Source of the DNA: UBA9676 sp036522155
Lineage (GTDB): Bacteria; Actinomycetota; Actinomycetes; Streptosporangiales; Streptosporangiaceae
Reading direction: 5' to 3'
Length of the DNA: 6,661 nucleotides
Assembly: GCA_036522155.1 (NCBI GenBank)
Contig: DATDGI010000230.1
Coordinates: 1 to 6,661, forward strand
The notes under the pieces are model-generated. The model worked only from the letters and a program-made list of their open reading frames with translations. It made no database searches and was not told the origin of the DNA. Within the stretch, counting starts at the first letter, position 1. The number at the start of each line of letters is the position of its first letter. Shown here one piece after another: positions 1-6,494 of the stretch. A program made the position numbers and the translations under genes.

Positions 1-900
1 CGAGCTTGCGCCCTGGTCCTGACCCTGGCCGGGCTCGGCCTCGACCCGGCCGAAAGCGTCGCGGTGACGGTCGCCACCGGGACCGGCCACGGCGGCCCGG
101 AGGCCGCCGCCCGGGTGGCCAGGTACCAGGCCCTGGACCAGGTGGCCGCCCGCACGGGGGCCACCGCCATCCTGCTCGGCCACAGCCGGGACGACCAGGC
201 GGAAACGGTGCTGCTGGGGCTGGCCCGCGGTGCGGGCAGCCGGTCACTGGCCGGGATGCCCGCCAGCAGGGGCCACTACCGGCGGCCGCTGCTCGGCACC
301 GGCCGGGCCACCCTGCGGGCGGCCTGCGAAGCGCTCGGCCTGCGGCCCTGGGAGGATCCGCAGAACGCCGACCCCGCCTTCACCCGGGCCCGGCTGCGGC
401 ACCAGGCGCTGCCAGCGCTGGAGGCGGCCCTCGGCCCGGGCGTGAGCGAGGCCCTGGCGCGCACCGCGGGCCAGTTGCGCGCCGACGCCGAGGCGCTGGA
501 CGAGATCGCCGCCAGCCAGGCCGGGCCGATGCGGGAACCCGGCGGCGGCTGGTGGCCGGACCTGCTCGCTTCGGCCCCGGCGGCGATCCGGGCCCGGGTG
601 CTGCGCCGCGCCGCGATCGAGGCTGGCTGCCCGCCGGGTGCGCTCACGGCCCGCCATCTTGAGGCGCTGGCCGATCTGGTCACCCGCCGGCGCGGCCAGC
701 GCTGGATTGACCTGCCCGGCGGCGTTCGCGGCAGGCTCCGGTATGGCAAGCTGATCTTCACCGTCGGCAGTGAGCCGGACGGGCCAGCGCCCGGTGAGCC
801 GGGGCCCAGCGAGTCTGGGCCCACCGGGCCGGTGCCCAGCCAGGCTGAGCCCAGCGGGGCTGGGTCCAACAAGGCGGAGGTCGTGGTTGGACGCGAGTGA
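1..900 (+). CDS. tilS: tRNA(Ile)-lysidine synthetase TilS, 5'-truncated by the window edge
   Basis: The frame is open from base 1 and ends at TGA 898-900, giving 299 residues; the true start lies upstream. TilS is a cytoplasmic ATP-dependent ligase that joins lysine to C34 of tRNA-Ile(CAU), so that the tRNA reads AUA. Seen here: the motif H-S-R-D-D-Q-A-E-T at visible residues 61-69, the second half of the N-type ATP-pyrophosphatase core, followed by LLGLARGAG and SLAGM, then RRPLL and the R-A-R-L-R-H segment usual for TilS. The SGGxDS P-loop must lie left of the window. The globular part ends near residue 256 (GVRGRLRYGKLIF); residues about 257-299 are a low-complexity Pro/Gly/Ser/Glu tail. 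The 3' end overlaps the hpt start by 14 bases, which suggests translational coupling. Family assignment is firm. Whether the tail has any function is unknown. Confidence 0.95.
   Translation, partial: RACALVLTLAGLGLDPAESVAVTVATGTGHGGPEAAARVARYQALDQVAARTGATAILLGHSRDDQAETVLLGLARGAGSRSLAGMPASRGHYRRPLLGTGRATLRAACEALGLRPWEDPQNADPAFTRARLRHQALPALEAALGPGVSEALARTAGQLRADAEALDEIAASQAGPMREPGGGWWPDLLASAPAAIRARVLRRAAIEAGCPPGALTARHLEALADLVTRRRGQRWIDLPGGVRGRLRYGKLIFTVGSEPDGPAPGEPGPSESGPTGPVPSQAEPSGAGSNKAEVVVGRE
772..867 (+). repeat. Degenerate GC-rich repeat encoding the TilS C-terminal tail
   Basis: Bases here consist of diverged copies of units such as GAGCCGGGGCCCAGC, encoding E-P-x-G-P-x-P-S-like repeats. 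Two dyads lie inside. GGGCCCAG (802-809) pairs with CTGGGCCC (815-822) around a 5-base loop. CCCAGC (850-855) pairs with GCTGGG (859-864) around a 3-base loop. The second ends 11 bases before the hpt Shine-Dalgarno. The repeats look like local slippage expansion at the end of tilS. A role in controlling hpt translation is inference only. Confidence 0.6.
876..880 (+). promoter_or_regulatory. Shine-Dalgarno for hpt that decides its TTG start
   Basis: GGAGG inside AAGGCGGAGG (871-880) sits 6 bases before TTG 887. This is ideal spacing, whereas the next in-frame ATG at 902 would be 21 bases away. It lies inside the tilS coding sequence. Confidence 0.8.
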
Positions 901-1480
901 CATGGGCGCCCAGCTCAAGGAGGTGCTCATCCCCGCCGGGCGGGTACGTGACCGGGTCGCGGAACTCGCCGCCCAGATCGACGCGGATTACGCCGGCCGC
1001 GAACTGCTGCTGGTGGGGGTGCTCAAGGGGGCGGTCATGGTCATGGCCGACCTGGCCCGGGCCATGCGGCTGCCGGTGGAGATGGACTGGATGGCCATCT
1101 CCTCCTACGGATCCGGCACGAGATCCTCCGGTGTGGTGCGGATTCTCAAGGACCTCGACACCGATATCTCCGGCCGTCATGTGCTGGTGGTGGAGGACAT
1201 CGTCGACTCCGGGCTGACCCTGTCCTGGCTGATGGGCAACCTGCGCTCCCGTGAGCCCGCGTCACTGCAGGTCTGCGCGCTGCTGCGCAAGCCGGGCGCG
1301 CTCCGGATGGACGTCGAGGTGGCCTACACCGGCTTTGATATCGGGAATGAGTTCGTGATCGGGTACGGGCTCGACTACGCCGAGCGGTACCGGAACCTGC
1401 CGTTCATCGGGACGCTCGCGCCGCACGTCTACGGTGGGGATCCGGATGTCGCCGGCGGTGGGGAACACGACCAGCAATGA
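887..1480 (+). CDS. hpt: Hypoxanthine phosphoribosyltransferase
   Basis: The protein is 197 residues, close to the family's usual length. It is a cytoplasmic purine-salvage enzyme that transfers ribose-5-phosphate from PRPP to hypoxanthine or guanine, giving IMP or GMP. Numbering from TTG 887, the sequence shows the PPi-binding V-L-K-G near 45-48, the flexible loop S-Y-G-S-G-T at 73-78, and the PRPP loop V-V-E-D-I-V-D-S-G-L-T at 101-111. In that loop E103/D104 and D107 are the expected PRPP and base-contact residues. The purine-site segment F-D-I-x-N-E-F-V-I-G-Y-G-L-D-Y and the conserved ending R-N-L-P-F-I-G follow. TTG was chosen because it gives the N-terminus MDASDMGAQ and follows GGAGG at 6 bases. 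The frame remains open upstream to a GTG at 770, but that region is the tilS tail. The 14-base overlap with tilS implies an operon. A short acidic/Gly tail (GGDPDVAGGGEHDQQ) ends the protein. Confidence 0.95.
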   Translation: MDASDMGAQLKEVLIPAGRVRDRVAELAAQIDADYAGRELLLVGVLKGAVMVMADLARAMRLPVEMDWMAISSYGSGTRSSGVVRILKDLDTDISGRHVLVVEDIVDSGLTLSWLMGNLRSREPASLQVCALLRKPGALRMDVEVAYTGFDIGNEFVIGYGLDYAERYRNLPFIGTLAPHVYGGDPDVAGGGEHDQQ

Positions 1481-1699
1481 CGAGCGTTGATGCGTGGAAA
1501 GGGCTACTGGGCAGCCCGTCGCGGTGCTTGTGCGCAACGGGCCCCGGGTGCGGTGTAACGTCAAGTATCCCGCGCCGCAGCCGGGAGTGACAGGAAAGCC
1601 GGTCATGGTCACTGGGACGCACGGCAGTCCCGCCGGAGATCGGTGGGGCACGACGCTGGTCAGGAGGAACCCGCCCCGAACAGGCGGGGTTGGTCGCCG
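1481..1699 (+). promoter_or_regulatory. hpt-ftsH intergenic region with a possible ftsH promoter
   Basis: No convincing gene lies between the hpt stop and the ftsH ATG. One match to the actinobacterial -10 pattern TANNNT is TAACGT at 1556-1561. No good -35 lies 16-19 bases upstream; TTGTGC at 1528-1533 is 22 bases away. Weak dyads are GGGCT/AGCCC (1501-1505 with 1513-1517) and GGGAC/GTCCC (1614-1618 with 1627-1631). The length of the gap suggests ftsH has its own promoter, but I cannot place it securely. Confidence 0.35.
1662..1691 (+). promoter_or_regulatory. AGGAGG followed by a hairpin just before the ftsH start
   Basis: A strong AGGAGG (1662-1667) lies 32 bases from the ftsH ATG at 1700, too far for normal use. 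Between them CCCGCC (1670-1675) pairs with GGCGGG (1683-1688) around a 7-base loop. With one bulged G the flanking AA (1668-1669) can also pair with TT (1690-1691). If folded, the hairpin leaves only about 8 bases from its base to the ATG, so it could bring the Shine-Dalgarno next to the start codon. The pairing is visible; the mechanism is inferred. Confidence 0.5.
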
Positions 1700-3736
1700 A
1701 TGGATCTGAAGCGTTATTTCCGCGGGCCCTTCATCGCGATCCTCGTGATGCTCGTGCTGTTCTTCATCGTGATCACGTACGCCAACCGCGGCACGCCCTA
1801 CACCCAGACTGACACGTCGAGGGTCGTCTCGCTCATCCAGCAGGGCAAGGTCAGCCAGGCCACCATCACCGACAAGAACCAGACGATCCAGGTCACCACC
1901 ACCGGTGGCCAGCGGTACCAGGCGTCGTGGGTGTCCGGCCAGGGTCACAGCCTGCAGCAGCAACTGCAGGCCCAGTACCAGGCCGGCCACCTCAAGGATG
2001 GCTACAACATCGTCGTGCCGAGCGGCAGCTCGGTGCTGGATCTGATCTTCAGCTTCCTGCCCTACATCGTGATCATCCTGTTCTTCTTCTTCCTGCTCAA
2101 CCAGATGCAGGGCGGCGGCTCGCGGGTGATGAACTTCGGCAAGTCGAAGGCCAAGCTCATCACCAAGGACACGCCCAAGACCACGTTCGCCGACGTGGCC
2201 GGGGCCGACGAGGCGATCGAGGAACTCCAGGAGATCAAGGAGTTCCTGCAGAGCCCGGGCAAGTTCCAGGCCATCGGGGCCAAGATTCCCAAGGGCGTCC
2301 TGCTCTATGGGCCACCCGGCACCGGCAAGACCCTGCTCGCGCGGGCGGTGGCCGGCGAGGCCGGGGTTCCCTTCTACTCGATCTCCGGCTCCGACTTCGT
2401 GGAGATGTTCGTCGGTGTCGGCGCCTCCCGGGTGCGCGACCTGTTCGAGCAGGCCAAGGCGAACGCCCCGGCGATCGTGTTCGTGGACGAGATCGACGCG
2501 GTCGGCCGCCACCGTGGGGCCGGCTTCGGCGGCGGTCATGACGAGCGCGAACAGACCCTGAACCAGCTGCTGGTGGAACTGGACGGGTTCGACGTCAAGG
2601 GCGGGGTCATCGTCATCGCGGCCACCAACCGCCCGGACATCCTCGACCCGGCGCTGCTGCGGCCCGGCCGGTTCGACCGGCAAATCGTGGTCGCCCAGCC
2701 GGACCTGGCCGGCCGCCGGGGCATCCTGCGCGTGCACGCCCGCGGCAAGCCGTTCGCGCCGGATGTGGACCTGGACATAATCGCCCGCCGGACGGCCGGT
2801 TTCACCGGCGCCGACCTGGCCAACGTCATCAACGAGGGCGCGCTGCTCACCGCGCGGGCCAACGGCACCCAGATCTCGATGGCCGCGCTGGAGGAGTCCA
2901 TCGACCGGGTGATGGCCGGCCCGGAGCGCAAGAGCGTGCTGCTGTCGGAGAGAGAGCGCAAGCTCATCGCCTATCACGAGGGCGGTCACGCGCTGGTCGG
3001 GCACGCGCTGCCCCACGCCGACCCGGTGCACAAGATCACGATCATCCCGCGCGGCCGGGCGCTCGGCTACACCGCGTCCGCGCCGCAGGAGGACAAGTTC
3101 CTGGTCACCCGGTCCGAGATGATGGATCAGCTGGCCATGCTGCTGGGCGGCCGGACCGCCGAGGAACTGGTCTTCCACGAGCCCACCACCGGCGCCGCCA
3201 ACGACATCGAGAAGGCCAGCTCGATCGCCCGCGGCATGGTGACCGAGTACGGCATGAGCGAGCGGCTGGGAGCCCGCAAGTTCGGCACCGGAGATGGTGA
3301 GCCGTTCCTGGGCCGGGAGATGTCGCACACCAGGGACTACTCCGAGGAGATCGCCTCCACCATCGACGAGGAAGTGCGCCGGCTGATCGAGTCCGCGCAC
3401 GACGAGGCCTGGGAGATCCTGGTCCAGTACCGCGAGGTGCTGGACGATCTGGTGCTGAAGCTGATGGACAAGGAGACGCTGAGCCGGCAAGAGGTGCTGG
3501 CGATCTTCGCCCCGATCAAGACGCGCCCGTCCCGCGGCTCCTACACCGGGTACGGCAAGCGGCTGCCGTCGGACCGGCCGCCGGTGCTCACCCCCAAGGA
3601 GCTCGCGCTGACCGCCGCCTCCGACGTCAAGGACCTGGCGCCCGGCAACGGCCAGTCCGGCCTTGGCAGCGCGCACAGTGGCCCGGCGGGACTGCCCGCA
3701 CTGGGCGGCGAGCAAGGCGTCAGCGAGTCCCATTGA
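1700..3736 (+). CDS. ftsH: ATP-dependent zinc metalloprotease FtsH
   Basis: The protein is 678 residues from ATG 1700. FtsH is a hexameric, membrane-anchored AAA+ protease that extracts and degrades misassembled membrane proteins and selected cytosolic substrates. Seen in order: TM1 about 10-27, an extracytoplasmic domain about 28-112, and TM2 about 115-133. The AAA+ module begins near F163-A-D-V-A-G. It has Walker A GPPGTGKT at 204-211, a pore loop with M-F-V-G, Walker B I-V-F-V-D-E at 259-264, and the second region of homology (A-T-N-R-P-D to R-P-G-R-F-D-R, about 308-327) with arginine fingers R321 and R324. The M41 peptidase has H426-E-G-G-H430 and the third zinc ligand D502. Residues after about 605 form a flexible Pro/Gly/Ser tail. 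The start MDLKRYFRGP matches actinobacterial FtsH. An in-frame GTG at 1643 would add 19 residues and follows a GGAG at only 4 bases, so it is possible but less likely. All catalytic residues are intact. Confidence 0.98.
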   Translation: MDLKRYFRGPFIAILVMLVLFFIVITYANRGTPYTQTDTSRVVSLIQQGKVSQATITDKNQTIQVTTTGGQRYQASWVSGQGHSLQQQLQAQYQAGHLKDGYNIVVPSGSSVLDLIFSFLPYIVIILFFFFLLNQMQGGGSRVMNFGKSKAKLITKDTPKTTFADVAGADEAIEELQEIKEFLQSPGKFQAIGAKIPKGVLLYGPPGTGKTLLARAVAGEAGVPFYSISGSDFVEMFVGVGASRVRDLFEQAKANAPAIVFVDEIDAVGRHRGAGFGGGHDEREQTLNQLLVELDGFDVKGGVIVIAATNRPDILDPALLRPGRFDRQIVVAQPDLAGRRGILRVHARGKPFAPDVDLDIIARRTAGFTGADLANVINEGALLTARANGTQISMAALEESIDRVMAGPERKSVLLSERERKLIAYHEGGHALVGHALPHADPVHKITIIPRGRALGYTASAPQEDKFLVTRSEMMDQLAMLLGGRTAEELVFHEPTTGAANDIEKASSIARGMVTEYGMSERLGARKFGTGDGEPFLGREMSHTRDYSEEIASTIDEEVRRLIESAHDEAWEILVQYREVLDDLVLKLMDKETLSRQEVLAIFAPIKTRPSRGSYTGYGKRLPSDRPPVLTPKELALTAASDVKDLAPGNGQSGLGSAHSGPAGLPALGGEQGVSESH

Positions 3737-3738
3737 CC

Positions 3739-3758
3739 GGCCCGGCCTCCGCCGGGCC
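3739..3758 (+). terminator. GC-only hairpin just after the ftsH stop
   Basis: GGCCCGGC (3739-3746) pairs perfectly with GCCGGGCC (3751-3758) around the loop CTCC, two bases after the ftsH TGA. No U-rich tract follows, so it is not a classical intrinsic terminator. It could be a weak terminator, an attenuator or an mRNA-stability element between ftsH and folE. The fold is clear; the role is inferred. Confidence 0.45.
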
Positions 3759-3813
3759 CGGTGACGGCCCGGCCCGGTCACGTCTGGCCGCCGAGCATCC
3801 CACGCGAGCGGAC

Positions 3814-4395
3814 ATGAGCACACAGCCAATCGACACCGCCCGGATCGAGCGCGCGGTCCGGGAGATCCTGCTGGCCGTCGGGGAAGATCCGGACCGGGAC
3901 GGGCTGGTGGACACCCCAGCCCGGGTGGCCCGCGTCTACGCCGAGCAGTTCGCCGGGCTGTCCCAGCACCCGGAGGACGTGCTGTCCACGGTGTTCGACG
4001 CCGGCCACGACGAGCTGATCCTGGTCCGTGACATCGAGGTCTACAGCACGTGCGAGCACCACCTGGTGCCGTTCTTCGGGTTCGCTCATGTCGGATATAT
4101 CCCAAATGAGAAGGGTCAGATCACCGGGTTGTCCAAACTGGCCCGGCTGGTCGATGTCTACGCCCGCCGCCCGCAGGTCCAGGAGCGCATGACCAGCCAG
4201 ATCGCGGATGCGCTGATGGCCGTGCTGGAGCCGCGCGGCGCGCTGGTCGTCATCGAGGCCGAGCACCTGTGCATGTCGATGCGCGGGGTCCGCAAACCGG
4301 GCGCGAAGACCGTCACGTCGGCGGTCCGCGGCAGCATCAGGGACAGCGACCGCACCCGGGCCGAGGCGATGAGCCTGCTGCTCCGCAAGGGCTGA
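3814..4395 (+). CDS. folE: GTP cyclohydrolase I
   Basis: The protein is 193 residues from ATG 3814, within the family's range. FolE is a cytoplasmic homodecameric zinc enzyme that converts GTP to 7,8-dihydroneopterin triphosphate, the first step of folate and other pteridine synthesis. Seen: an N-terminal helix (I-E-R-A-V-R-E-I-L), then E-D-P-D-R-D-G-L-x-D-T-P-x-R-V-A. The zinc motif C80-E-H-H83 follows, then G-Y-I-P-N and G-L-S-K-L-A-R-L-V-D. H151-L-C153 carries the catalytic His and the remaining zinc Cys, and the R-G-V-x-K-P-G active-site segment comes next. C80, H83 and C153 correspond to the E. coli zinc ligands C110, H113 and C181. A TTG at 3733 overlapping the ftsH stop would add 27 residues, but those are low-complexity and would include the 3739-3758 hairpin. 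ATG 3814 gives a family-like N-terminus, although its Shine-Dalgarno is weak (GAGCGG). It is probably cotranscribed with ftsH across a 77-base gap. Confidence 0.96.
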   Translation: MSTQPIDTARIERAVREILLAVGEDPDRDGLVDTPARVARVYAEQFAGLSQHPEDVLSTVFDAGHDELILVRDIEVYSTCEHHLVPFFGFAHVGYIPNEKGQITGLSKLARLVDVYARRPQVQERMTSQIADALMAVLEPRGALVVIEAEHLCMSMRGVRKPGAKTVTSAVRGSIRDSDRTRAEAMSLLLRKG

Positions 4396-4446
4396 TCGGG
4401 CCCGGACCGGTGACCGCGGAACGCGCGGGCACGCTGACGTGGGAAA

Positions 4447-4466
4447 GGGGTTACCGTGGGTACCCC
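4447..4466 (+). promoter_or_regulatory. Imperfect palindrome downstream of folE
   Basis: GGGGTTACC (4447-4455) can pair with GGTACCCC (4459-4466) around a 3-base loop with one bulged T, giving 8 base pairs. It lies 51 bases after the folE stop and about 40 bases before a possible -10 box for the next gene. It could end folE transcription (although CTATTG, not a U-run, follows) or be an operator upstream of the next promoter. Sequence alone does not decide between these. Confidence 0.4.
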
Positions 4467-4505
4467 CTATTGCGGGAGATAGCACACGCCGCGGATTGGC
4501 GGGAC

Positions 4506-4511
4506 TACGCT
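4506..4511 (+). promoter_or_regulatory. Possible -10 box for a leaderless phospholipid-synthase transcript
   Basis: TACGCT matches the TANNNT -10 pattern of actinobacterial housekeeping promoters. Only 8 bases separate it from GTG 4520, so transcription would start at or near the start codon and give a leaderless mRNA. No recognisable -35 is found in the 16-19 base window upstream (4480s), which lowers confidence. Confidence 0.35.
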
Positions 4512-4519
4512 GAACCACC

Positions 4520-6403
4520 GTGATGCAGGGCCTGAAACATATGTCTGAACAGCACCACCCCAGCGCCCCGCCTCCTGGTCAGCCCGCCGAGGGTGACGAG
4601 GGGGGAAGTACCCGGGCGCACGCCAGGCGTGCGCCTGACCGCCGGCATCAGCGCCGATGGGTACCGTTCACCACGGGCTGGCTGTGCCTGCTGATCGGGA
4701 TCGCCGACATCGCGGGCGTCGCCATCCCCAGCCTGCACCTGCATCACCGGCTGCACCGCCTCACCGTCTTCGTGCCCGGCAGCCTCACCAACGTCACCAG
4801 CACGGCCACGGTGATTGTCGGGCTGCTGCTGATCCTGCTCTCGCACGCCCTCCGGCGGCGCAAGCGGCGGGCCTGGCAGGCGGTCACTCTGCTGCTCGCG
4901 TTCAGCATCGTGATTCATGTGGTCCACGCCCCCTACCACGTCCAGGCGATCGCCGCCGCGGTGGTGCTGGCGACCCTGCTGTACTTCCGGGACGAGTTCT
5001 ACGCGGTCGGGGATCCACGCACCCGGTGGCGGGCGGGCCAGGTCTTCGTGGTGCTGCTCACCGCGGACATCGCGATCGGGCTGACCTACATCCTGCTGGC
5101 CCGGCACCTGGTCCAGGACTACTCGCTCTGGCAGCGGATCGTGCACGTCGTGTACGGGCTGGTGGGCGTGTCCGGCCCGGTCCAGTTCGTGCCCGAGAGC
5201 CGGGCCGACCTGTTCAACCTGCTCACCAGCACGCTGGGGGTCTTCACCCTGCTGGTGACGACGTACCTGTTCCTGCGCCCGGCCCGGCAGGCCACCCGGC
5301 TCGGCGGGCAGGACGCCCAGGAGATCCGGGAGCTGCTCGCCAGGCACGGCGACCGCGACTCCCTCGGCTACTTCGCGCTGCGTGACGACAAGAACGTCAT
5401 CTGGTCGCCGACCGGCAAGGCCTGCATCGGCTACCGGGTGGTGTCCGGCGTGATGCTGGCCAGCGGGGATCCGATCGGCGACCCGGAGGCGTGGCCGGGC
5501 GCGATCCAGGCGTTCCTGGACGAGGCCACGCGGCACGCCTGGGTGCCCGCGGTCATGGGATGCGGCGAACTGGGGGCTGAGGTCTGGTGCCGCGAGAGCG
5601 ACCTCACCGCCCTGGAACTGGGTGACGAGGCCATCGTGGAGGTGGCCGACTTCTCGCTGCAGGGCCGGTCCATGCGCAACGTCCGGCAGATGGTCGCCCG
5701 GGTCGCCCGTCAGGGCTACACCGCGGAGATCCGCCGGGTCGCCGACATCAGCCGGGACGAGGTCAGCCGCATCGTCAACCGGGCCAACTCCTGGCGCGGC
5801 AGTCCCACCGAGCGCGGGTTCTCGATGGCGCTCGGCCGTATCGGGCGGCCCAAGGACGGCGAGTGCGTCATCGCCACCGCCACCGAGAACGGGACGCTGC
5901 GCGCCCTGCTGCACTTCGTCCCGTGGGGCTCGGATGGGCTGTCGCTGGACCTGATGCGCCGGGACCGCAACGCCCAGCCGGGGGTCAACGACTTCCTCAT
6001 CGTCGAGGCCGTCAAGGCGGCCAGCAGCCTGGGCGTCAAGCAGATATCACTCAACTTCGCGGTCTTCCGTGCCGCACTGGAGCGGGGCGAGCGGATCGGG
6101 GCCGGCCCGATCATGCGCGCCTGGCGCCGCATCCTGATCTTCATGTCGCGGTGGTTCCAGATCGAGTCCCTGTACAAGTTCAACGCCAAGTTCTGCCCGG
6201 TCTGGGTGCCCCGCTTCTTTGTCTTCCCCGGCACCACCGACGTGCTGCGGGTCGGTTTGGCCGCGCTAGAGGCCGAGGCGTTCCTGGTGTGGCCGCGGCT
6301 GGGCATGCGCCGGCTGGCCCGCAAGCTCGGCCTCGGCCGGGTGCGCCGCGCCCTGCGGCAGGCCTTCGGGGCCGAGCGCAGCGCACCGCCCGACGTCCGC
6401 TAG
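4520..6403 (+). CDS. LysX/MprF-type aminoacyl-phosphatidylglycerol synthase without an aminoacyl-tRNA synthetase domain (DUF2156)
   Basis: The protein is 627 residues from GTG 4520. Known members move an amino acid from aminoacyl-tRNA to phosphatidylglycerol, lowering membrane negative charge and raising resistance to cationic peptides. Seen: a disordered cytoplasmic N-terminus (1-45), then about six TM segments (51-70, 92-110, 120-137, 142-156, 173-194, 233-252). The basic cluster RRRKRR at 112-117 and the basic residues before TM1 and after TM6 place both termini inside. The C-terminal GNAT-like synthase domain (about 265-580) has G-R-S-M-R-N-V-R-Q at 382-390, W-G-S-D-G-L-S-L-D near 469-477, L-N-F-A-V-F-R at 511-517 and F-N-A-K-F-x-P-x-W-x-P-R-F at 554-566, all typical of the family. 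Mycobacterial LysX carries a fused lysyl-tRNA synthetase, absent here, so a separate charged tRNA is needed; the amino acid cannot be predicted. The MprF flippase module is also missing. ATG 4523 and ATG 4541 (AGGG 10 bases before) are other possible starts. Confidence 0.88.
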   Translation: MMQGLKHMSEQHHPSAPPPGQPAEGDEGGSTRAHARRAPDRRHQRRWVPFTTGWLCLLIGIADIAGVAIPSLHLHHRLHRLTVFVPGSLTNVTSTATVIVGLLLILLSHALRRRKRRAWQAVTLLLAFSIVIHVVHAPYHVQAIAAAVVLATLLYFRDEFYAVGDPRTRWRAGQVFVVLLTADIAIGLTYILLARHLVQDYSLWQRIVHVVYGLVGVSGPVQFVPESRADLFNLLTSTLGVFTLLVTTYLFLRPARQATRLGGQDAQEIRELLARHGDRDSLGYFALRDDKNVIWSPTGKACIGYRVVSGVMLASGDPIGDPEAWPGAIQAFLDEATRHAWVPAVMGCGELGAEVWCRESDLTALELGDEAIVEVADFSLQGRSMRNVRQMVARVARQGYTAEIRRVADISRDEVSRIVNRANSWRGSPTERGFSMALGRIGRPKDGECVIATATENGTLRALLHFVPWGSDGLSLDLMRRDRNAQPGVNDFLIVEAVKAASSLGVKQISLNFAVFRAALERGERIGAGPIMRAWRRILIFMSRWFQIESLYKFNAKFCPVWVPRFFVFPGTTDVLRVGLAALEAEAFLVWPRLGMRRLARKLGLGRVRRALRQAFGAERSAPPDVR

Positions 6404-6417
6404 GCCTGGGCCAGGCC
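6403..6417 (+). repeat. 15-base palindrome overlapping the phospholipid-synthase stop codon
   Basis: GGCCTGG (6403-6409) and CCAGGCC (6411-6417) form a perfect dyad around one G, beginning at the last base of the TAG stop. As RNA it would fold with about 5 base pairs and a 5-base loop. No U-tract follows. It may be a weak terminator or chance in GC-rich DNA. Confidence 0.3.
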
Positions 6418-6453
6418 CGGCGCGCACGGGGCCATCGGCGGCGGACCCAGTCA

Positions 6454-6490
6454 CCAGTGGGCCGATCGCACTGGGGAAAGATCGAAGTGC
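6454..6490 (+). promoter_or_regulatory. Three alternating inverted-repeat arms upstream of the last gene
   Basis: CCAGTG (6454-6459) is inverted in CACTGG (6469-6474) across 9 bases. GCACT (6468-6472) is inverted again in AGTGC (6486-6490) across 13 bases. The central arm can therefore pair with either neighbour. The cluster ends 4 bases before a possible -10 box at 6495, which fits an operator for a dimeric regulator. No regulator family can be named from this. Confidence 0.35.
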
Positions 6491-6494
6491 CGCA

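Noticed and set aside
6..662. 218-codon + strand frame inside tilS
   Set aside because: Its translation is nearly all Arg, Gly, Pro and Ala, and it overlaps TilS, whose frame carries the HxxDDQAET motif.
770..886. Longer hpt start at GTG 770
   Set aside because: The extra 39 residues come from the tilS repeat tail read in another frame. TTG 887 has a well-spaced GGAGG and the family-like N-terminus MDASDMGA.
1614..1631. GGGAC/GTCCC dyad upstream of ftsH as a terminator for hpt
   Set aside because: There are only five base pairs, an 8-base loop and no U-tract; this is easily explained by chance in GC-rich sequence.
1494..1709. Possible 71-residue small gene between hpt and ftsH
   Set aside because: The start lacks a Shine-Dalgarno, the product has no recognisable feature, and the frame overlaps the ftsH start. 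The region is more likely a leader or promoter.
1927..2541. 204-codon + strand frame inside ftsH
   Set aside because: It is an out-of-frame shadow over the FtsH extracytoplasmic domain, TM2 and AAA+ coding region, with Arg/Gly-rich composition.
1262..4105. 947-codon open frame on the - strand across hpt, ftsH and folE
   Set aside because: It runs opposite three genes with intact catalytic motifs. Its translation is Arg/Pro/Gly-rich and low in complexity with no domain. Long antisense frames are expected in GC-rich DNA with strong third-position bias.
4505..5914. 469-codon open frame on the - strand opposite the lipid synthase
   Set aside because: It is a shadow of the + strand gene: composition is Gln/His/Asp/Gly-rich, with no hydrophobic core pattern or motif.
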